Shown here one piece after another: positions 9,045 through 16,603 of a DNA stretch of 64,000 nt. The DNA is from JACVRW01 sp963850205. GTDB taxonomy: Bacteria; Actinomycetota; Thermoleophilia; Solirubrobacterales; Thermoleophilaceae. The translations under genes were made by a program, and so were the position numbers. Where the stretch lies: the NCBI GenBank assembly GCA_963850205.1, contig CAWKKJ010000012.1:238005-302004 (forward strand), given 5' to 3'. The notes under the pieces were generated by a model. It searched no databases. It had not been told where the DNA came from and worked only from the letters and a program-made list of their open reading frames with translations. The number at the start of each line of letters is the position of its first letter. Positions within the stretch are counted from its first letter, which is position 1.

Positions 9045-9050
9045 AGGCTA
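9045..9050 (-). promoter_or_regulatory. -10 box (TAGCCT) of the LLM oxidoreductase gene
   Basis: TAGCCT on the minus strand ends 10 bases before the TTG start at 9034. It supports that non-ATG start. Confidence 0.4.
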
Positions 9051-9060
9051 CCGGCCTACC

Positions 9061-9738
9061 ATGCCCGCCGTGCTGCCCAAGGTCGTCCGCCATGCCGTTC
9101 CCGACCGCCTGCGCCATTCCGCCCGCCTGCGTGCCATGGCGCTGCGAGGCGGGCTGATTCCTCCGCGGACGATGCACTCCGCCGGCGAGGCGGCGCTACT
9201 GGCCGAGCTGGCACGGGGCCGCCGCCGGGCCGTGGAGGTGGGCGTCTACGAGGGCTCGTCGGCGCTGGTGCTGGCGGGAGCGCTGCCGCTCGGCGCCGAG
9301 CTCCACCTGGTGGAGCCCTTCGGCGGCGGCATGGACTGGTGGGAGCCGGCCCACGAGGGCGCGGTGAAGGCGGTGGTGGGCCGGGCGGCCCGCAGGCGCG
9401 GCGGCCCCGAGGTGCACTGGCACGTGGCCACGAGCGAGGCGACCGCGCGGGGCTTCAGCCTCCCCGTCGACCTGGTCTTCATCGACGGCGACCACTCCGA
9501 GAGCGCCTGCCGGCTCGACTGGGACCTCTGGCATCCGCTCGTCGAGCCCGGAGGCGTCGTCCTCTTCCACGACGCGCGTGGGGGAGACCCCGGCCCGACC
9601 GCGGTGGTGGAGGCGCTCTTCGGCGAGGAGGGCGCTGCCCGTCGCGAGGATTGGCGGGTGGTGGCCGAGCGCGACACGATGGTCGCCGCTCAGCGCTTGA
9701 CGAGCAGGAACACCAACGCGATCGCAAACGCGACCTGA
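9061..9738 (+). CDS. Class I SAM-dependent methyltransferase (Methyltransf_24-like)
   Basis: 225 residues. A SAM-binding strand appears as VEVGVYEGSSALVLAG, an acidic residue ends the next strand in LHLVEPFGG, and VDLVFIDGDHSE plus GGVVLFHDA are the signature of the Methyltransf_24 / cephalosporin-hydroxylase-like branch, where the Asp/His pair often binds a metal. The C-terminal 49 bp overlap the small membrane ORF on the other strand. Substrate unknown; the family methylates sugars, phenolics and small metabolites. Confidence 0.75.
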   Translation: MPAVLPKVVRHAVPDRLRHSARLRAMALRGGLIPPRTMHSAGEAALLAELARGRRRAVEVGVYEGSSALVLAGALPLGAELHLVEPFGGGMDWWEPAHEGAVKAVVGRAARRRGGPEVHWHVATSEATARGFSLPVDLVFIDGDHSESACRLDWDLWHPLVEPGGVVLFHDARGGDPGPTAVVEALFGEEGAARREDWRVVAERDTMVAAQRLTSRNTNAIANAT

Positions 9739-9848
9739 CCCACGCCGGCGGCGGTGCCGAGGTTGGCCGCCCCGGCCAGCAGCGCGAGCCCGGTGGCCAC
9801 CATGAAGACGGCCACCAGCACCAGGGCCTGGGCGGCGAGCCCGTTCAC
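9690..9848 (-). CDS. Small hydrophobic membrane protein (52 aa)
   Basis: GTG-initiated 52-residue ORF with two predicted transmembrane helices (about 5-26 and 34-50) ending in the basic KR. The GTG overlaps the stop that meaB would use in its conserved reading frame (GTGA), an arrangement typical of translational coupling. In the uncorrected sequence the meaB frame runs through this ORF as a C-terminal extension, which is probably an artefact of the frameshift. Function unknown. Confidence 0.5.
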   Translation of the reverse strand: MNGLAAQALVLVAVFMVATGLALLAGAANLGTAAGVGQVAFAIALVFLLVKR

Positions 9849-10809
9849 GTCGTCACCTCGGCTTGACGCTCCAGCACGGCCACCAGGTCGCCGATTCCGG
9901 CCCGGCTCGTCCTGCGCGGCCAGCAGGCGCTCGGCCTCACGGCGCCCGCCCAGCGCCCTCAGAGCACGCTCGCCCCATTCGGCCTCCACCTCGCGCAGCG
10001 CCGACAGGCGGCGGGAGTGCGCCCGCCGGGCGCCGAGGTCGAGCGTGGCGTGGTGGCTGTCGAGCGACGCCCGCAGCTCCTCGATGCCGCTGGGCGGAGG
10101 CACCGAGGAGACGGCCACGACGGGCACGTCCTTCGATCCGATCGCCGCCAGCGCCTGGGCCAGGTCGCGCTGGGCGCGCTCGGCGGCGGAGCCGAGGTCG
10201 GCCTTGGTCACGACCAGCACGTCGGGCACCTCCATGATCCCGGCCTTCAGGAACTGGAGCACGTCGCCCGAGGCCGGTTGTACCACCACCGCCACCTGGT
10301 CGCAGACCTCCTCGACGTCGGTCTCCGACTGCCCGACTCCCACCGTCTCGACCACGACGAGGTCGAAGGCCGGCGCGAGGGCCTCGACCGCCTCCCGGGT
10401 GGCCACGGCGAGCCCGCCCAGGCGTCCACCGGCGGCGGTCGAGCGGATCAGCACGCCGTCGTCCTCCGGATCGTGCTCGATGAGGGCCCGATCGCCCAGC
10501 AGGGCGCCGCCGGAGCGCTTGGAGGAGGGGTCGACGGCCAGCACGGCCACGGTTCGCCCCGCGGCCCGCCACTCGGGCAGCAGGGCCGACAGCAGCGACG
10601 ACTTGCCCGCGCCGGGAGGTCCGGTCAGCCCCACGATCTGGCTGTCGGCCTCGCCGCCCAACCCCACCGGCGAGACCTCGGCCAGCAGCGCGGCGGCCCG
10701 CTCCCGGCCCTGGGGGGAGCGGTCCTCGATGAGGTTCAGCGCGGCCGGCGCGGCGCCCCGCTCGCGGTCGCGCAGCCGACGGCCCAGCTCTACGGGGGTC
10801 GGTGGCCAT
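9845..10809 (-). CDS. meaB: MeaB/ArgK-family G-protein chaperone of B12 mutases, with two apparent 1-bp frameshifts
   Basis: P-loop GTPase that loads and protects adenosylcobalamin-dependent mutases. The Walker A motif is GPPGAGKSS. VDPSSKRSGGALLGDR, TVGVGQSE and the TKAD specificity motif are all present. The uninterrupted frame (9690-10667) lacks a normal N-terminus and has an alien C-terminus. Dropping one base from the five-C run at 10794-10798 gives MATDPVELGRRLRDRE at an ATG at 10809. Dropping one near 9900 gives a tail ending ERQAEVTT with a stop at 9845. The corrected gene is exactly 321 codons, the family size. A sequencing error or a young pseudogene are both possible. Likely client: the mutase at 13-15 kb. 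Confidence 0.85.
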
Positions 10810-10818
10810 AGGCGGCGG

Positions 10819-10824
10819 ACACTA
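10819..10824 (-). promoter_or_regulatory. -10 box (TAGTGT) of meaB
   Basis: TAGTGT on the minus strand ends 9 bases before the ATG at 10809. It independently supports the frameshift-corrected meaB start and overlaps the stop codon of the upstream DUF559 gene. Confidence 0.4.
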
Positions 10825-11712
10825 GCCGAGGAGGGCCCGGACGGTGGCGGCCACCGCCTCGGGCTCGTCGGCGACCTGGCGCCAGGTGAAGCGGACCACC
10901 CGGTACCCGGCGAGCATGAGGCTCTGGTCGCGGCGGCGGTCGCCCTCGAAGGCCTGCCGCGTGGAGTGAGCGCGGCGACCGTCGGTCTCCACCACGAGCC
11001 GCTCGGCCGGCCACAGGAAGTCGGCCTTGACCTGGCGGTCTGCGAGCACCAGCCAGCGGTTGGCGAACGGCCGGGACAGTCCCCCTTGATCGCAGGCGCG
11101 AAGGAAGCGCTCCTCGATCTCCGAGTCGGTCAACCCGTGCTCGGACCAGGTCTCGAGCAGGCTCCGCACGACGCCGACACCTCGGTGACCGTTGGCCCTG
11201 GCGAGCGCCTCTTCCATCTCGCGCAGATCGAACAGGCCCTGCGCGTCGGCGCGGCCGATCGCGCGCTCGGTGCCGCGCCGGTCGACCGTGGCGGCGAGGT
11301 CGAGCAGCGTGCGGGCGACCGTGGTGCAGGGGATGCCGTCGTGGGTGGTGACGTCGGCGGCGGTGAGGCTCGGCTGGGCGTGGGCGTCCACCCCGAGCCG
11401 CGACCGCACATGACGCCGCGGCACCGAGATGTCGGTGACCGGCCGGTTGTCGGGGCGCACCGCCCAGTGCCCTCCGGCGGACCGGTGGGACAGCGCTGCG
11501 CCGATCCCGTAGGCGAGGACGGCGGCCATCCAGAAACCCTCGCGCATCAGGCGGGCCGGCCCGACGGCGTACACGCCTCGGTGTATGCGGTGCAGATGGC
11601 CGCGCCCCGCCCGGCTGCGCACACCGCTCGGCGTCAGGTCAAGCGCTCTGAGCTGGGCAAGGGAAACGACACCGTGCTGGCGCCGGGCCAGCCGCGCGAG
11701 CGCGATCCCCAT
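10822..11712 (-). CDS. AbiEi-like N-terminal domain plus DUF559 (endonuclease-like) protein
   Basis: 296 residues. The N-terminal 60 residues (ARLARRQHGVVSLAQLRALDL, then an Arg-rich segment and HRGVYAVG) match the winged-helix AbiEi antitoxin-type domain. The C-terminal DUF559 domain is a very-short-patch-repair/PD-(D/E)XK-like fold with VKADFLWPAERLVVETDG as the probable metal-binding strand and the RDQSLMLAGYRVVRFTW end. Such genes are multicopy in Thermoleophilia. A weak box (TAGGCA, 7 bases before the ATG) is present. The IS30 element sits just upstream. Biological role unestablished. Confidence 0.8.
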   Translation of the reverse strand: MGIALARLARRQHGVVSLAQLRALDLTPSGVRSRAGRGHLHRIHRGVYAVGPARLMREGFWMAAVLAYGIGAALSHRSAGGHWAVRPDNRPVTDISVPRRHVRSRLGVDAHAQPSLTAADVTTHDGIPCTTVARTLLDLAATVDRRGTERAIGRADAQGLFDLREMEEALARANGHRGVGVVRSLLETWSEHGLTDSEIEERFLRACDQGGLSRPFANRWLVLADRQVKADFLWPAERLVVETDGRRAHSTRQAFEGDRRRDQSLMLAGYRVVRFTWRQVADEPEAVAATVRALLG

Positions 11713-11761
11713 GGGGGGTTGCCTACGTTGCGTCCCATATGGGGGGGTGGATTCGAGTCAT

Positions 11762-13085
11762 CTGTGCACCATCTGAAGCGATCAGGCTCTCGGGGTGGGT
11801 CAGCGAGGGAAGGTGCGGCGATGAAGAGTGGACGTAAGGGTGTCCCTAAGGAGCTGGAGGACGCGGTCTGGGGGCTGCGTAGCGAGGGCCGCAGCGACAG
11901 CGAGATTGCCCGTCGACTGGGGCTGGAGCGAAGGCGAGTGACGCGCCTGCTGGCGCGCTGGGGAGGGATCGGGCCGAAGCGGCCACGCCGACGCAGCGGG
12001 CGCTGCCTGGACCTGGTCGATCGCGAGGAGATCTCGCGCGGGATCGCTGGCAAGGACTCTGACCGGGCGATCGGCAGCCGGATCGGGCGCCACCACACGA
12101 CGATCGGTCGCGAGATCCGCCGCTGCGGTGGGCGCCGCCGCTACCGCGCCCACTTCGCCGACCAAGAGGCCTGGCATCGGGCCAGGCGTTCGAAGCCGAC
12201 CAAGCTCGGCTGTTGCCCAGAGCTGCGCGCGCTGGTCACCGAGCTGCTTAGAGACGACAACTCACCTGAGCAGATCTCGGGCCGGCTGCAGCACCTGCAC
12301 CCCGACAATGAGGCGATGCAGCTCTCCCACGAGACGATCTACCGCTCGCTCTTTGTCCAGTCGAAGGGGTCGTTGAAGGGCGAGCTGACCCGCCACCTGC
12401 GCAGCGGACAGACCAAGCGCCGGCCCCGCGGCTGGACCCGAAAGGGCGATGGCCGGGGCGAGATCAAAGACAAGCTGATGATCTCCCAGCGGCCCGCCGA
12501 GGTGGCAGATCGGGCCGTCCCGGGCCACTGGGAGGGAGACCTGCTGATGGGCAACAAGACGAGCGCGATCGCCACCTTGGTCGAGCGCGAGACCCGCTAC
12601 GCCCAGCTCGTCGCCCTACCCGATGGATTCCGCGCCGAGCCGGTCTGCCAGGCGCTTTCGGCGTCGATCACGACACTGCCCGAGCAGCTGTGGCGCTCGC
12701 TGACCTGGGATCAGGGCAAGGAGATGGCCGAGCACAAGCGCTTCACCGTCGAGACCGGGGTCGACGTCTACTTCTGCGACCCCCGAAGCCCCTGGCAGCG
12801 GGGGACCAACGAGAACACCAACGGTCTGCTTCGCCAGTACTTCCCCAAGGGCAGAAGCCTCAAGAAAGTCACCCAGGCCGAGCTCGACGAGGTCGCGGCC
12901 AAACTCAACCGCAGACCCCGAAAGACACTCGGATACATGACGCCGGCCGAGAAACTCGCCGACCTGATCGACAACGCGCCCGAGCCCGGCTCCGATCGCT
13001 GAGCGGCTACGGGCCTACGCCCTTCACCTCGACGGCGATCGGAACGGCTGACAGGATGCACGAGGTCAGAGGTGGTGCGTTGACC
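11762..13085 (+). mobile_element. IS30-family insertion sequence
   Basis: One transposase gene flanked by an imperfect inverted repeat. The left end near 11764 reads TGTGCACCATCTGA; the reverse complement of the right end near 13082 reads AACGCACCACCTCTGA. Boundaries are approximate and I cannot identify a confident target duplication. The element lies between the DUF559 gene and the mutase gene. Confidence 0.6.
11821..13002 (+). CDS. IS30-family transposase
   Basis: 393-residue DDE transposase. An N-terminal helix-turn-helix (SDSEIARRLGLERRRVTRLL) and a second HTH (DRAIGSRIGRHHTTIGREI) precede the RNase-H-fold catalytic core. The acidic triad is visible as Asp240 in HWEGDLL, Asp297 in TWDQGKE and Glu331 in NENTNG, with the last two separated by 33 residues as in IS30. 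KLNRRPRKTLGYMTPAEKL is the family's C-terminal signature. Frame intact, so probably active. The ATG at 11821 was chosen; the same frame is open far upstream but that stretch is antisense to meaB and DUF559. Confidence 0.9.
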   Translation: MKSGRKGVPKELEDAVWGLRSEGRSDSEIARRLGLERRRVTRLLARWGGIGPKRPRRRSGRCLDLVDREEISRGIAGKDSDRAIGSRIGRHHTTIGREIRRCGGRRRYRAHFADQEAWHRARRSKPTKLGCCPELRALVTELLRDDNSPEQISGRLQHLHPDNEAMQLSHETIYRSLFVQSKGSLKGELTRHLRSGQTKRRPRGWTRKGDGRGEIKDKLMISQRPAEVADRAVPGHWEGDLLMGNKTSAIATLVERETRYAQLVALPDGFRAEPVCQALSASITTLPEQLWRSLTWDQGKEMAEHKRFTVETGVDVYFCDPRSPWQRGTNENTNGLLRQYFPKGRSLKKVTQAELDEVAAKLNRRPRKTLGYMTPAEKLADLIDNAPEPGSDR

Positions 13086-13169
13086 GTTTGAGGTCAAGGA
13101 CGTTTCGTGCGCAACCCCCTCCATGCCTCCCAGGATGCCGCCGCGCGGCACACCTGTGGGTGACCGGTG

Positions 13170-15158
13170 TTACGAGATTGCACCAACCCCGTACCGGTCG
13201 GCCACCAGCTCCACGATGTCGCCCATGATGCGGGTGACCTCGAAGTCCTTCGGGGTGTAGACCCGGGCCACGCCGGCCCCGAGCAGGGCCTGCTCGTCGG
13301 CTGGAGGGATGATGCCGCCCACCACCACGGGCACGTCGGCGCCGGCCTCGGCCAGCTCGGAGAGCACGGCCGGGATCAGCTCTGCGTGGGAGCCCGACAG
13401 GATCGAGAGCCCGACCACGTGCACGCCCTCGTCCACCGCTGTGCGGGCGATGCGGGCCGGCGTGAGCCGGATGCCCTCGTAGACCACGTCCATGCCGGCA
13501 TCGCGGGCCCGCACCGCGATCTGCTCGGCCCCGTTGGAGTGGCCGTCGAGGCCCGGCTTGCCGACCAGGATCTTCAGCCGCCGCCCCAGCGCCTCCGACA
13601 CGCGCTCCACCCGGTCCCGCAGCTCGGCCAGAGAAGAGTCGGAGACCGCGGCGCCGGCCCCACCGACCCCGGTGGGCCCCCGGTACTCGCCGAACGCCTC
13701 GCGCAACACACCGGCCCACTCACCCGTGGTAGCCCCCGCCCGAGCCGCGGCCAACGTAAAGGGCATGACGTTGACGTCCGGATCGGCAGCCGCCCTACCC
13801 AGCTCATCGAGCGCGGCCTCGACAGCCGCGGCATCGCGAACGGAGCGCCACTTGTCCAGAGCCGCGATGGCCGAGCGTTCGATGGAGGGGTCCACCCGCA
13901 GAATCCCGCCGTCCTCGCCCTCCTGCAGGGGCGACGGCTCAGCTTCGGTGAACACGTTCTGGCCAACTACGCGGAGCTCACCGGCCTCGATGCGGCGCAC
14001 CCGCTCGCGGTGCGACTCCACCAGCTGGGTCTTCATATAGGGCACGGCCTCCACCGCGCCGCCCCGCTCCGCCACCACCGCCATCTCCTCGCGGGCGCCC
14101 GCCACCAGTTCGTCCACGAGGCCGTCCATCACCTTCGAGCCCTCGAACAGGTCGGGGTACTCGAGCAGATCGGTCTCGTAGGCCAGGATCTGCTGGATGC
14201 GCAGCGACCACTGCTGGTCCCATGGCCGCGGCAGCCCTAGCGCCTCGTTCCAGGCCGGCAGCTGCAGGGCCCGGGCCCGGGCCGAGCGGCCCATCGTGAC
14301 CGCCAGCGCCTCGAGCACGATGCGGATGATGTTGTTCTCGGGCTGGGCCTCGGTGAGGCCGAGCGAGTTCACCTGCACGCCGTAGCGGAAGCGCAGCAAG
14401 CGCTCCTCCTCGACCCCGTACCGGGAGCGGCCGATCTCCTCCCACAGCCGGCCCATCGCCCGCAGCTTGGCGTGCTCCTCGACGAAGCGGATCCCGGCGT
14501 TGACGAAGAAGGAGATGCGTCCGAACACCCGCGGGAAGGTCTCCTCGTCGACCCGCCCGCGCACGCGGTCGAGCACGGCCTGGGCGGTGGACATCGCGTA
14601 CGCGATCTCCTGCACCGGCGTGGCGCCCGCCTCCTGCAGGTGATACGAGCAGATGTTGATCGGGTTCCAGCGCGGCACCTCGTCGACGGTGAAGGTGATC
14701 ATGTCCGCGATCAGCCGCATCGAGGGCTCGGGCGGGAAGGCGTAGGTGCCGCGGGAGAGGAACTCCTTGATGATGTCGTTCTGGGTGGTTCCCTGTAGGG
14801 CGTGGCGGTCCACGCCGTTCTCCTCGGCCACCGTCATGTAGAGAGCGAGCAGCCAGGCGGCGGTGGCGTTGATCGTCATCGACGTGTTCATTTCGTCCAG
14901 CGGGATGCCGTCGAGCAGCGTGTGCATGTCGCCCTTGTGGGCGATTGAGACGCCCACCTTGCCCACCTCGCCGCGGGAGAGCTCGGCGTCCGGGTCGTAC
15001 CCGGTCTGGGTGGGGAGATCGAAGGCCACCGACAGGCCCGTCTGGCCCTTGGCCAGGTTGCGGCGGTAGAGCTCGTTGGACTCGCGCGCGGTCGAATGCC
15101 CCGCATACGTGCGCATCACCCAGGGGGAATCGGGCTGGGGGAGACGGTGCTCTGTCAC
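13170..15158 (-). CDS. ecm: Ethylmalonyl-CoA mutase (B12-dependent)
   Basis: Adenosylcobalamin-dependent carbon-skeleton mutase. About 500 residues of catalytic TIM barrel begin with MRTYAGHSTARESN and GQTGLSVAFDLPTQTGYDPD, then a C-terminal B12 domain with the DGHSNG (D-x-H-x-x-G) cobalt-ligand motif. Segments such as GLPRPWDQQWSLR, MKTQLVES and HVVGLSILSGSH match ethylmalonyl-CoA mutase (MeaA/Ecm) from memory rather than methylmalonyl-CoA mutase. Single-chain length fits. ccr is 1.4 kb away. The GTG at 15158 is preferred because TACAAT ends 7 bases before it; a GTG at 15182 is an alternative. It converts ethylmalonyl-CoA to methylsuccinyl-CoA. Confidence 0.85.
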   Translation of the reverse strand: MTEHRLPQPDSPWVMRTYAGHSTARESNELYRRNLAKGQTGLSVAFDLPTQTGYDPDAELSRGEVGKVGVSIAHKGDMHTLLDGIPLDEMNTSMTINATAAWLLALYMTVAEENGVDRHALQGTTQNDIIKEFLSRGTYAFPPEPSMRLIADMITFTVDEVPRWNPINICSYHLQEAGATPVQEIAYAMSTAQAVLDRVRGRVDEETFPRVFGRISFFVNAGIRFVEEHAKLRAMGRLWEEIGRSRYGVEEERLLRFRYGVQVNSLGLTEAQPENNIIRIVLEALAVTMGRSARARALQLPAWNEALGLPRPWDQQWSLRIQQILAYETDLLEYPDLFEGSKVMDGLVDELVAGAREEMAVVAERGGAVEAVPYMKTQLVESHRERVRRIEAGELRVVGQNVFTEAEPSPLQEGEDGGILRVDPSIERSAIAALDKWRSVRDAAAVEAALDELGRAAADPDVNVMPFTLAAARAGATTGEWAGVLREAFGEYRGPTGVGGAGAAVSDSSLAELRDRVERVSEALGRRLKILVGKPGLDGHSNGAEQIAVRARDAGMDVVYEGIRLTPARIARTAVDEGVHVVGLSILSGSHAELIPAVLSELAEAGADVPVVVGGIIPPADEQALLGAGVARVYTPKDFEVTRIMGDIVELVADRYGVGAIS

Positions 15159-15165
15159 TGAGGTG

Positions 15166-15171
15166 ATTGTA
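15166..15171 (-). promoter_or_regulatory. -10 box (TACAAT) of ecm
   Basis: Near-consensus TACAAT on the minus strand, 7 bases before the GTG at 15158. No clear -35 hexamer is visible. It shares bases with the divergent MBL promoter. Confidence 0.45.
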
Positions 15172-15175
15172 TGGT
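15170..15175 (+). promoter_or_regulatory. -10 box (TATGGT) of the MBL hydrolase gene
   Basis: TATGGT ends 9 bases before the GTG at 15185, predicting a leaderless transcript. It overlaps the ecm box on the other strand. Confidence 0.4.
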
Positions 15176-15184
15176 CGGGCACCT

Positions 15185-16012
15185 GTGAGCCGAGCCATTG
15201 ACGTGCTGCACATGGGGCGCGACCGCGTCATCTGCGCCTACGAGGTCGACGGGCTCATCGTCGATCCCGGACCCGCCTCCTGCGTGGACACCCTGATCGA
15301 CCGCCTGGGCTCCACGGAGCCGCGCGGCCTGCTGCTCACCCACATCCACCTCGACCACGCGGGGGCGACGGGCGTGCTCTGCCGGCGCTATCCGGATCTC
15401 CGTGTGTACGTGCACGAGCGCGGGGCCCCGCACCTGATTGACCCCTCGAAGCTGCTGGCCAGCGCGAGCCGGCTGTACGGGGACGCGATGGACGAGCTCT
15501 GGGGCGAGGTGGCGCCGGTGCCGGAGGAGAGCATCTACGTGCTGAAGGGCGGGGAGACGGTGGAGGGCTTCCAGGTGGCCTACACCCCGGGCCACGCCTC
15601 CCATCACGTCTGTTACCTGCACGAGGAGTCCGGGGACGCCTACGTCGGGGACATGGCGGGGGTCCGGCTTCCGCCTCACGAGTTCACCCTCGCGCCCACG
15701 CCGCCGCCCGATATCGATGTCGAGGCCTGGCTGGAGTCGGTGCACACGATCGCGGCCTGGAGGCCCCAGACCCTCCAGCTCACCCACTTCGGCTCGGTGA
15801 CCGACGTGACCGACCAGCTCCACCGCGTGCGGACCGCCCTCACCGAGTCCGCCGACCGGGCCCGCCTGGCCGACGAGGAGGAGTTCATCGAGGGCATCCG
15901 GAAGCAGCTGCGGGACACCGACGAGGCCATGGCCGCGACCTACGAGCAGGCCGCTCCTCCCTATCAGCTCTACCGGGGCCTCGAGCGCTACTGGAGGAAG
16001 AAGGCCGGGTGA
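15185..16012 (+). CDS. MBL-fold metallo-hydrolase
   Basis: 275-residue metallo-beta-lactamase-fold hydrolase. The metal site is THIHLDHAG (H-x-H-x-D-H), with a third histidine in YTPGHASHH and an Asp in AYVGDMAG. These are the ligands of a dinuclear Zn/Fe site as in glyoxalase II-like enzymes. The GTG at 15185 is chosen over an upstream TTG because of the box at 15170. Its stop overlaps the GTG of clpS (GTGA). Substrate unknown; a CoA or glutathione thioester is possible. Confidence 0.8.
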   Translation: MSRAIDVLHMGRDRVICAYEVDGLIVDPGPASCVDTLIDRLGSTEPRGLLLTHIHLDHAGATGVLCRRYPDLRVYVHERGAPHLIDPSKLLASASRLYGDAMDELWGEVAPVPEESIYVLKGGETVEGFQVAYTPGHASHHVCYLHEESGDAYVGDMAGVRLPPHEFTLAPTPPPDIDVEAWLESVHTIAAWRPQTLQLTHFGSVTDVTDQLHRVRTALTESADRARLADEEEFIEGIRKQLRDTDEAMAATYEQAAPPYQLYRGLERYWRKKAG

Positions 16013-16302
16013 TCTCGGCCGAGACCGTCGAGCTTCCGCGCACCGGGGGCCCGGGCACCGGGCTGGGCGACCACTGGCGGGTCATCGTCCTCAACGACGA
16101 TCACAACACCTTCGAGGGCGTGGCCCGGACACTGTCCCAGGTGCTGCCGGGCGTGAGCTACGACCAGGGGATGGCCATGGCCAACACCATCCACAACAGC
16201 GGGCGGGCCATCGTGTGGAGCGGGGCCCGAGAGACGGCGGAGCTCTACTGGGAGCAGCTGAAGGACGCCGGGCTCACGATGGCTCCACTGGAGCAGAGCT
16301 GA
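16009..16302 (+). CDS. clpS: ClpS-like ATP-dependent Clp protease adaptor
   Basis: 97 residues. The core WRVIVLNDDHNTFEGVARTL followed by MANTIHNSGRAIVWSGARE matches ClpS, the N-degron adaptor that delivers substrates to ClpC/ClpA. The NDD motif and the hydrophobic pocket residues are conserved. The GTG start overlaps the stop of the MBL hydrolase, so the two are co-translated. The 3' end overlaps the convergent 109-aa gene by 29 bp. No clp ATPase gene is in the window. Confidence 0.8.
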   Translation: MISAETVELPRTGGPGTGLGDHWRVIVLNDDHNTFEGVARTLSQVLPGVSYDQGMAMANTIHNSGRAIVWSGARETAELYWEQLKDAGLTMAPLEQS

Positions 16303-16603
16303 GGTCATGAGACACGCCGGAGTCCACGATCTCCCAGAACGTGGGCAGGATCGGCACCTGGTACCAGGTCGCCACCTCAACTCGCTTCGCGCCGATCTCC
16401 TCTGAGTACCAGTAGCTCTCGAAGGCGGCCTTGGTGGGGAACACCGCCGTCTGAATGAAGTCGAGCCGGCCGTCGAGGTTCCGGCGGAACTCCCACTGCG
16501 TGGCGCCGTAGTCCAGGACCGCCTCGGCGACGGGGGCCCAGGCCTCGGCGAACTTGTCGCCCCGGAAGGGGTTGATCGGCCACTTGATCTCGACCAGGAT
16601 CAT
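16274..16603 (-). CDS. Small uncharacterised protein translationally coupled to ccr
   Basis: 109 residues with no confident family. The pattern of a short first strand (MILVEIKWPI), helix, strand (TQWEFRRNLDGRLDFIQTAVF), helix (KAAFESYWYSEEI) and final strand resembles a dimeric alpha-beta-barrel (ABM/EthD-like) fold, which is inference. The ATG overlaps the ccr stop (ATGA), so production is tied to crotonyl-CoA carboxylase/reductase. Could be an accessory or a small catalytic protein. Confidence 0.65.
   Translation of the reverse strand: MILVEIKWPINPFRGDKFAEAWAPVAEAVLDYGATQWEFRRNLDGRLDFIQTAVFPTKAAFESYWYSEEIGAKRVEVATWYQVPILPTFWEIVDSGVSHDLSSAPVEPS

Noticed and set aside
9754..11820. Open plus-strand frame continuous with the transposase (would give a 1082-aa protein).
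   Set aside because: It is antisense to meaB and the DUF559 gene and has Ser/Arg/Pro-rich random composition; the transposase begins at ATG 11821.
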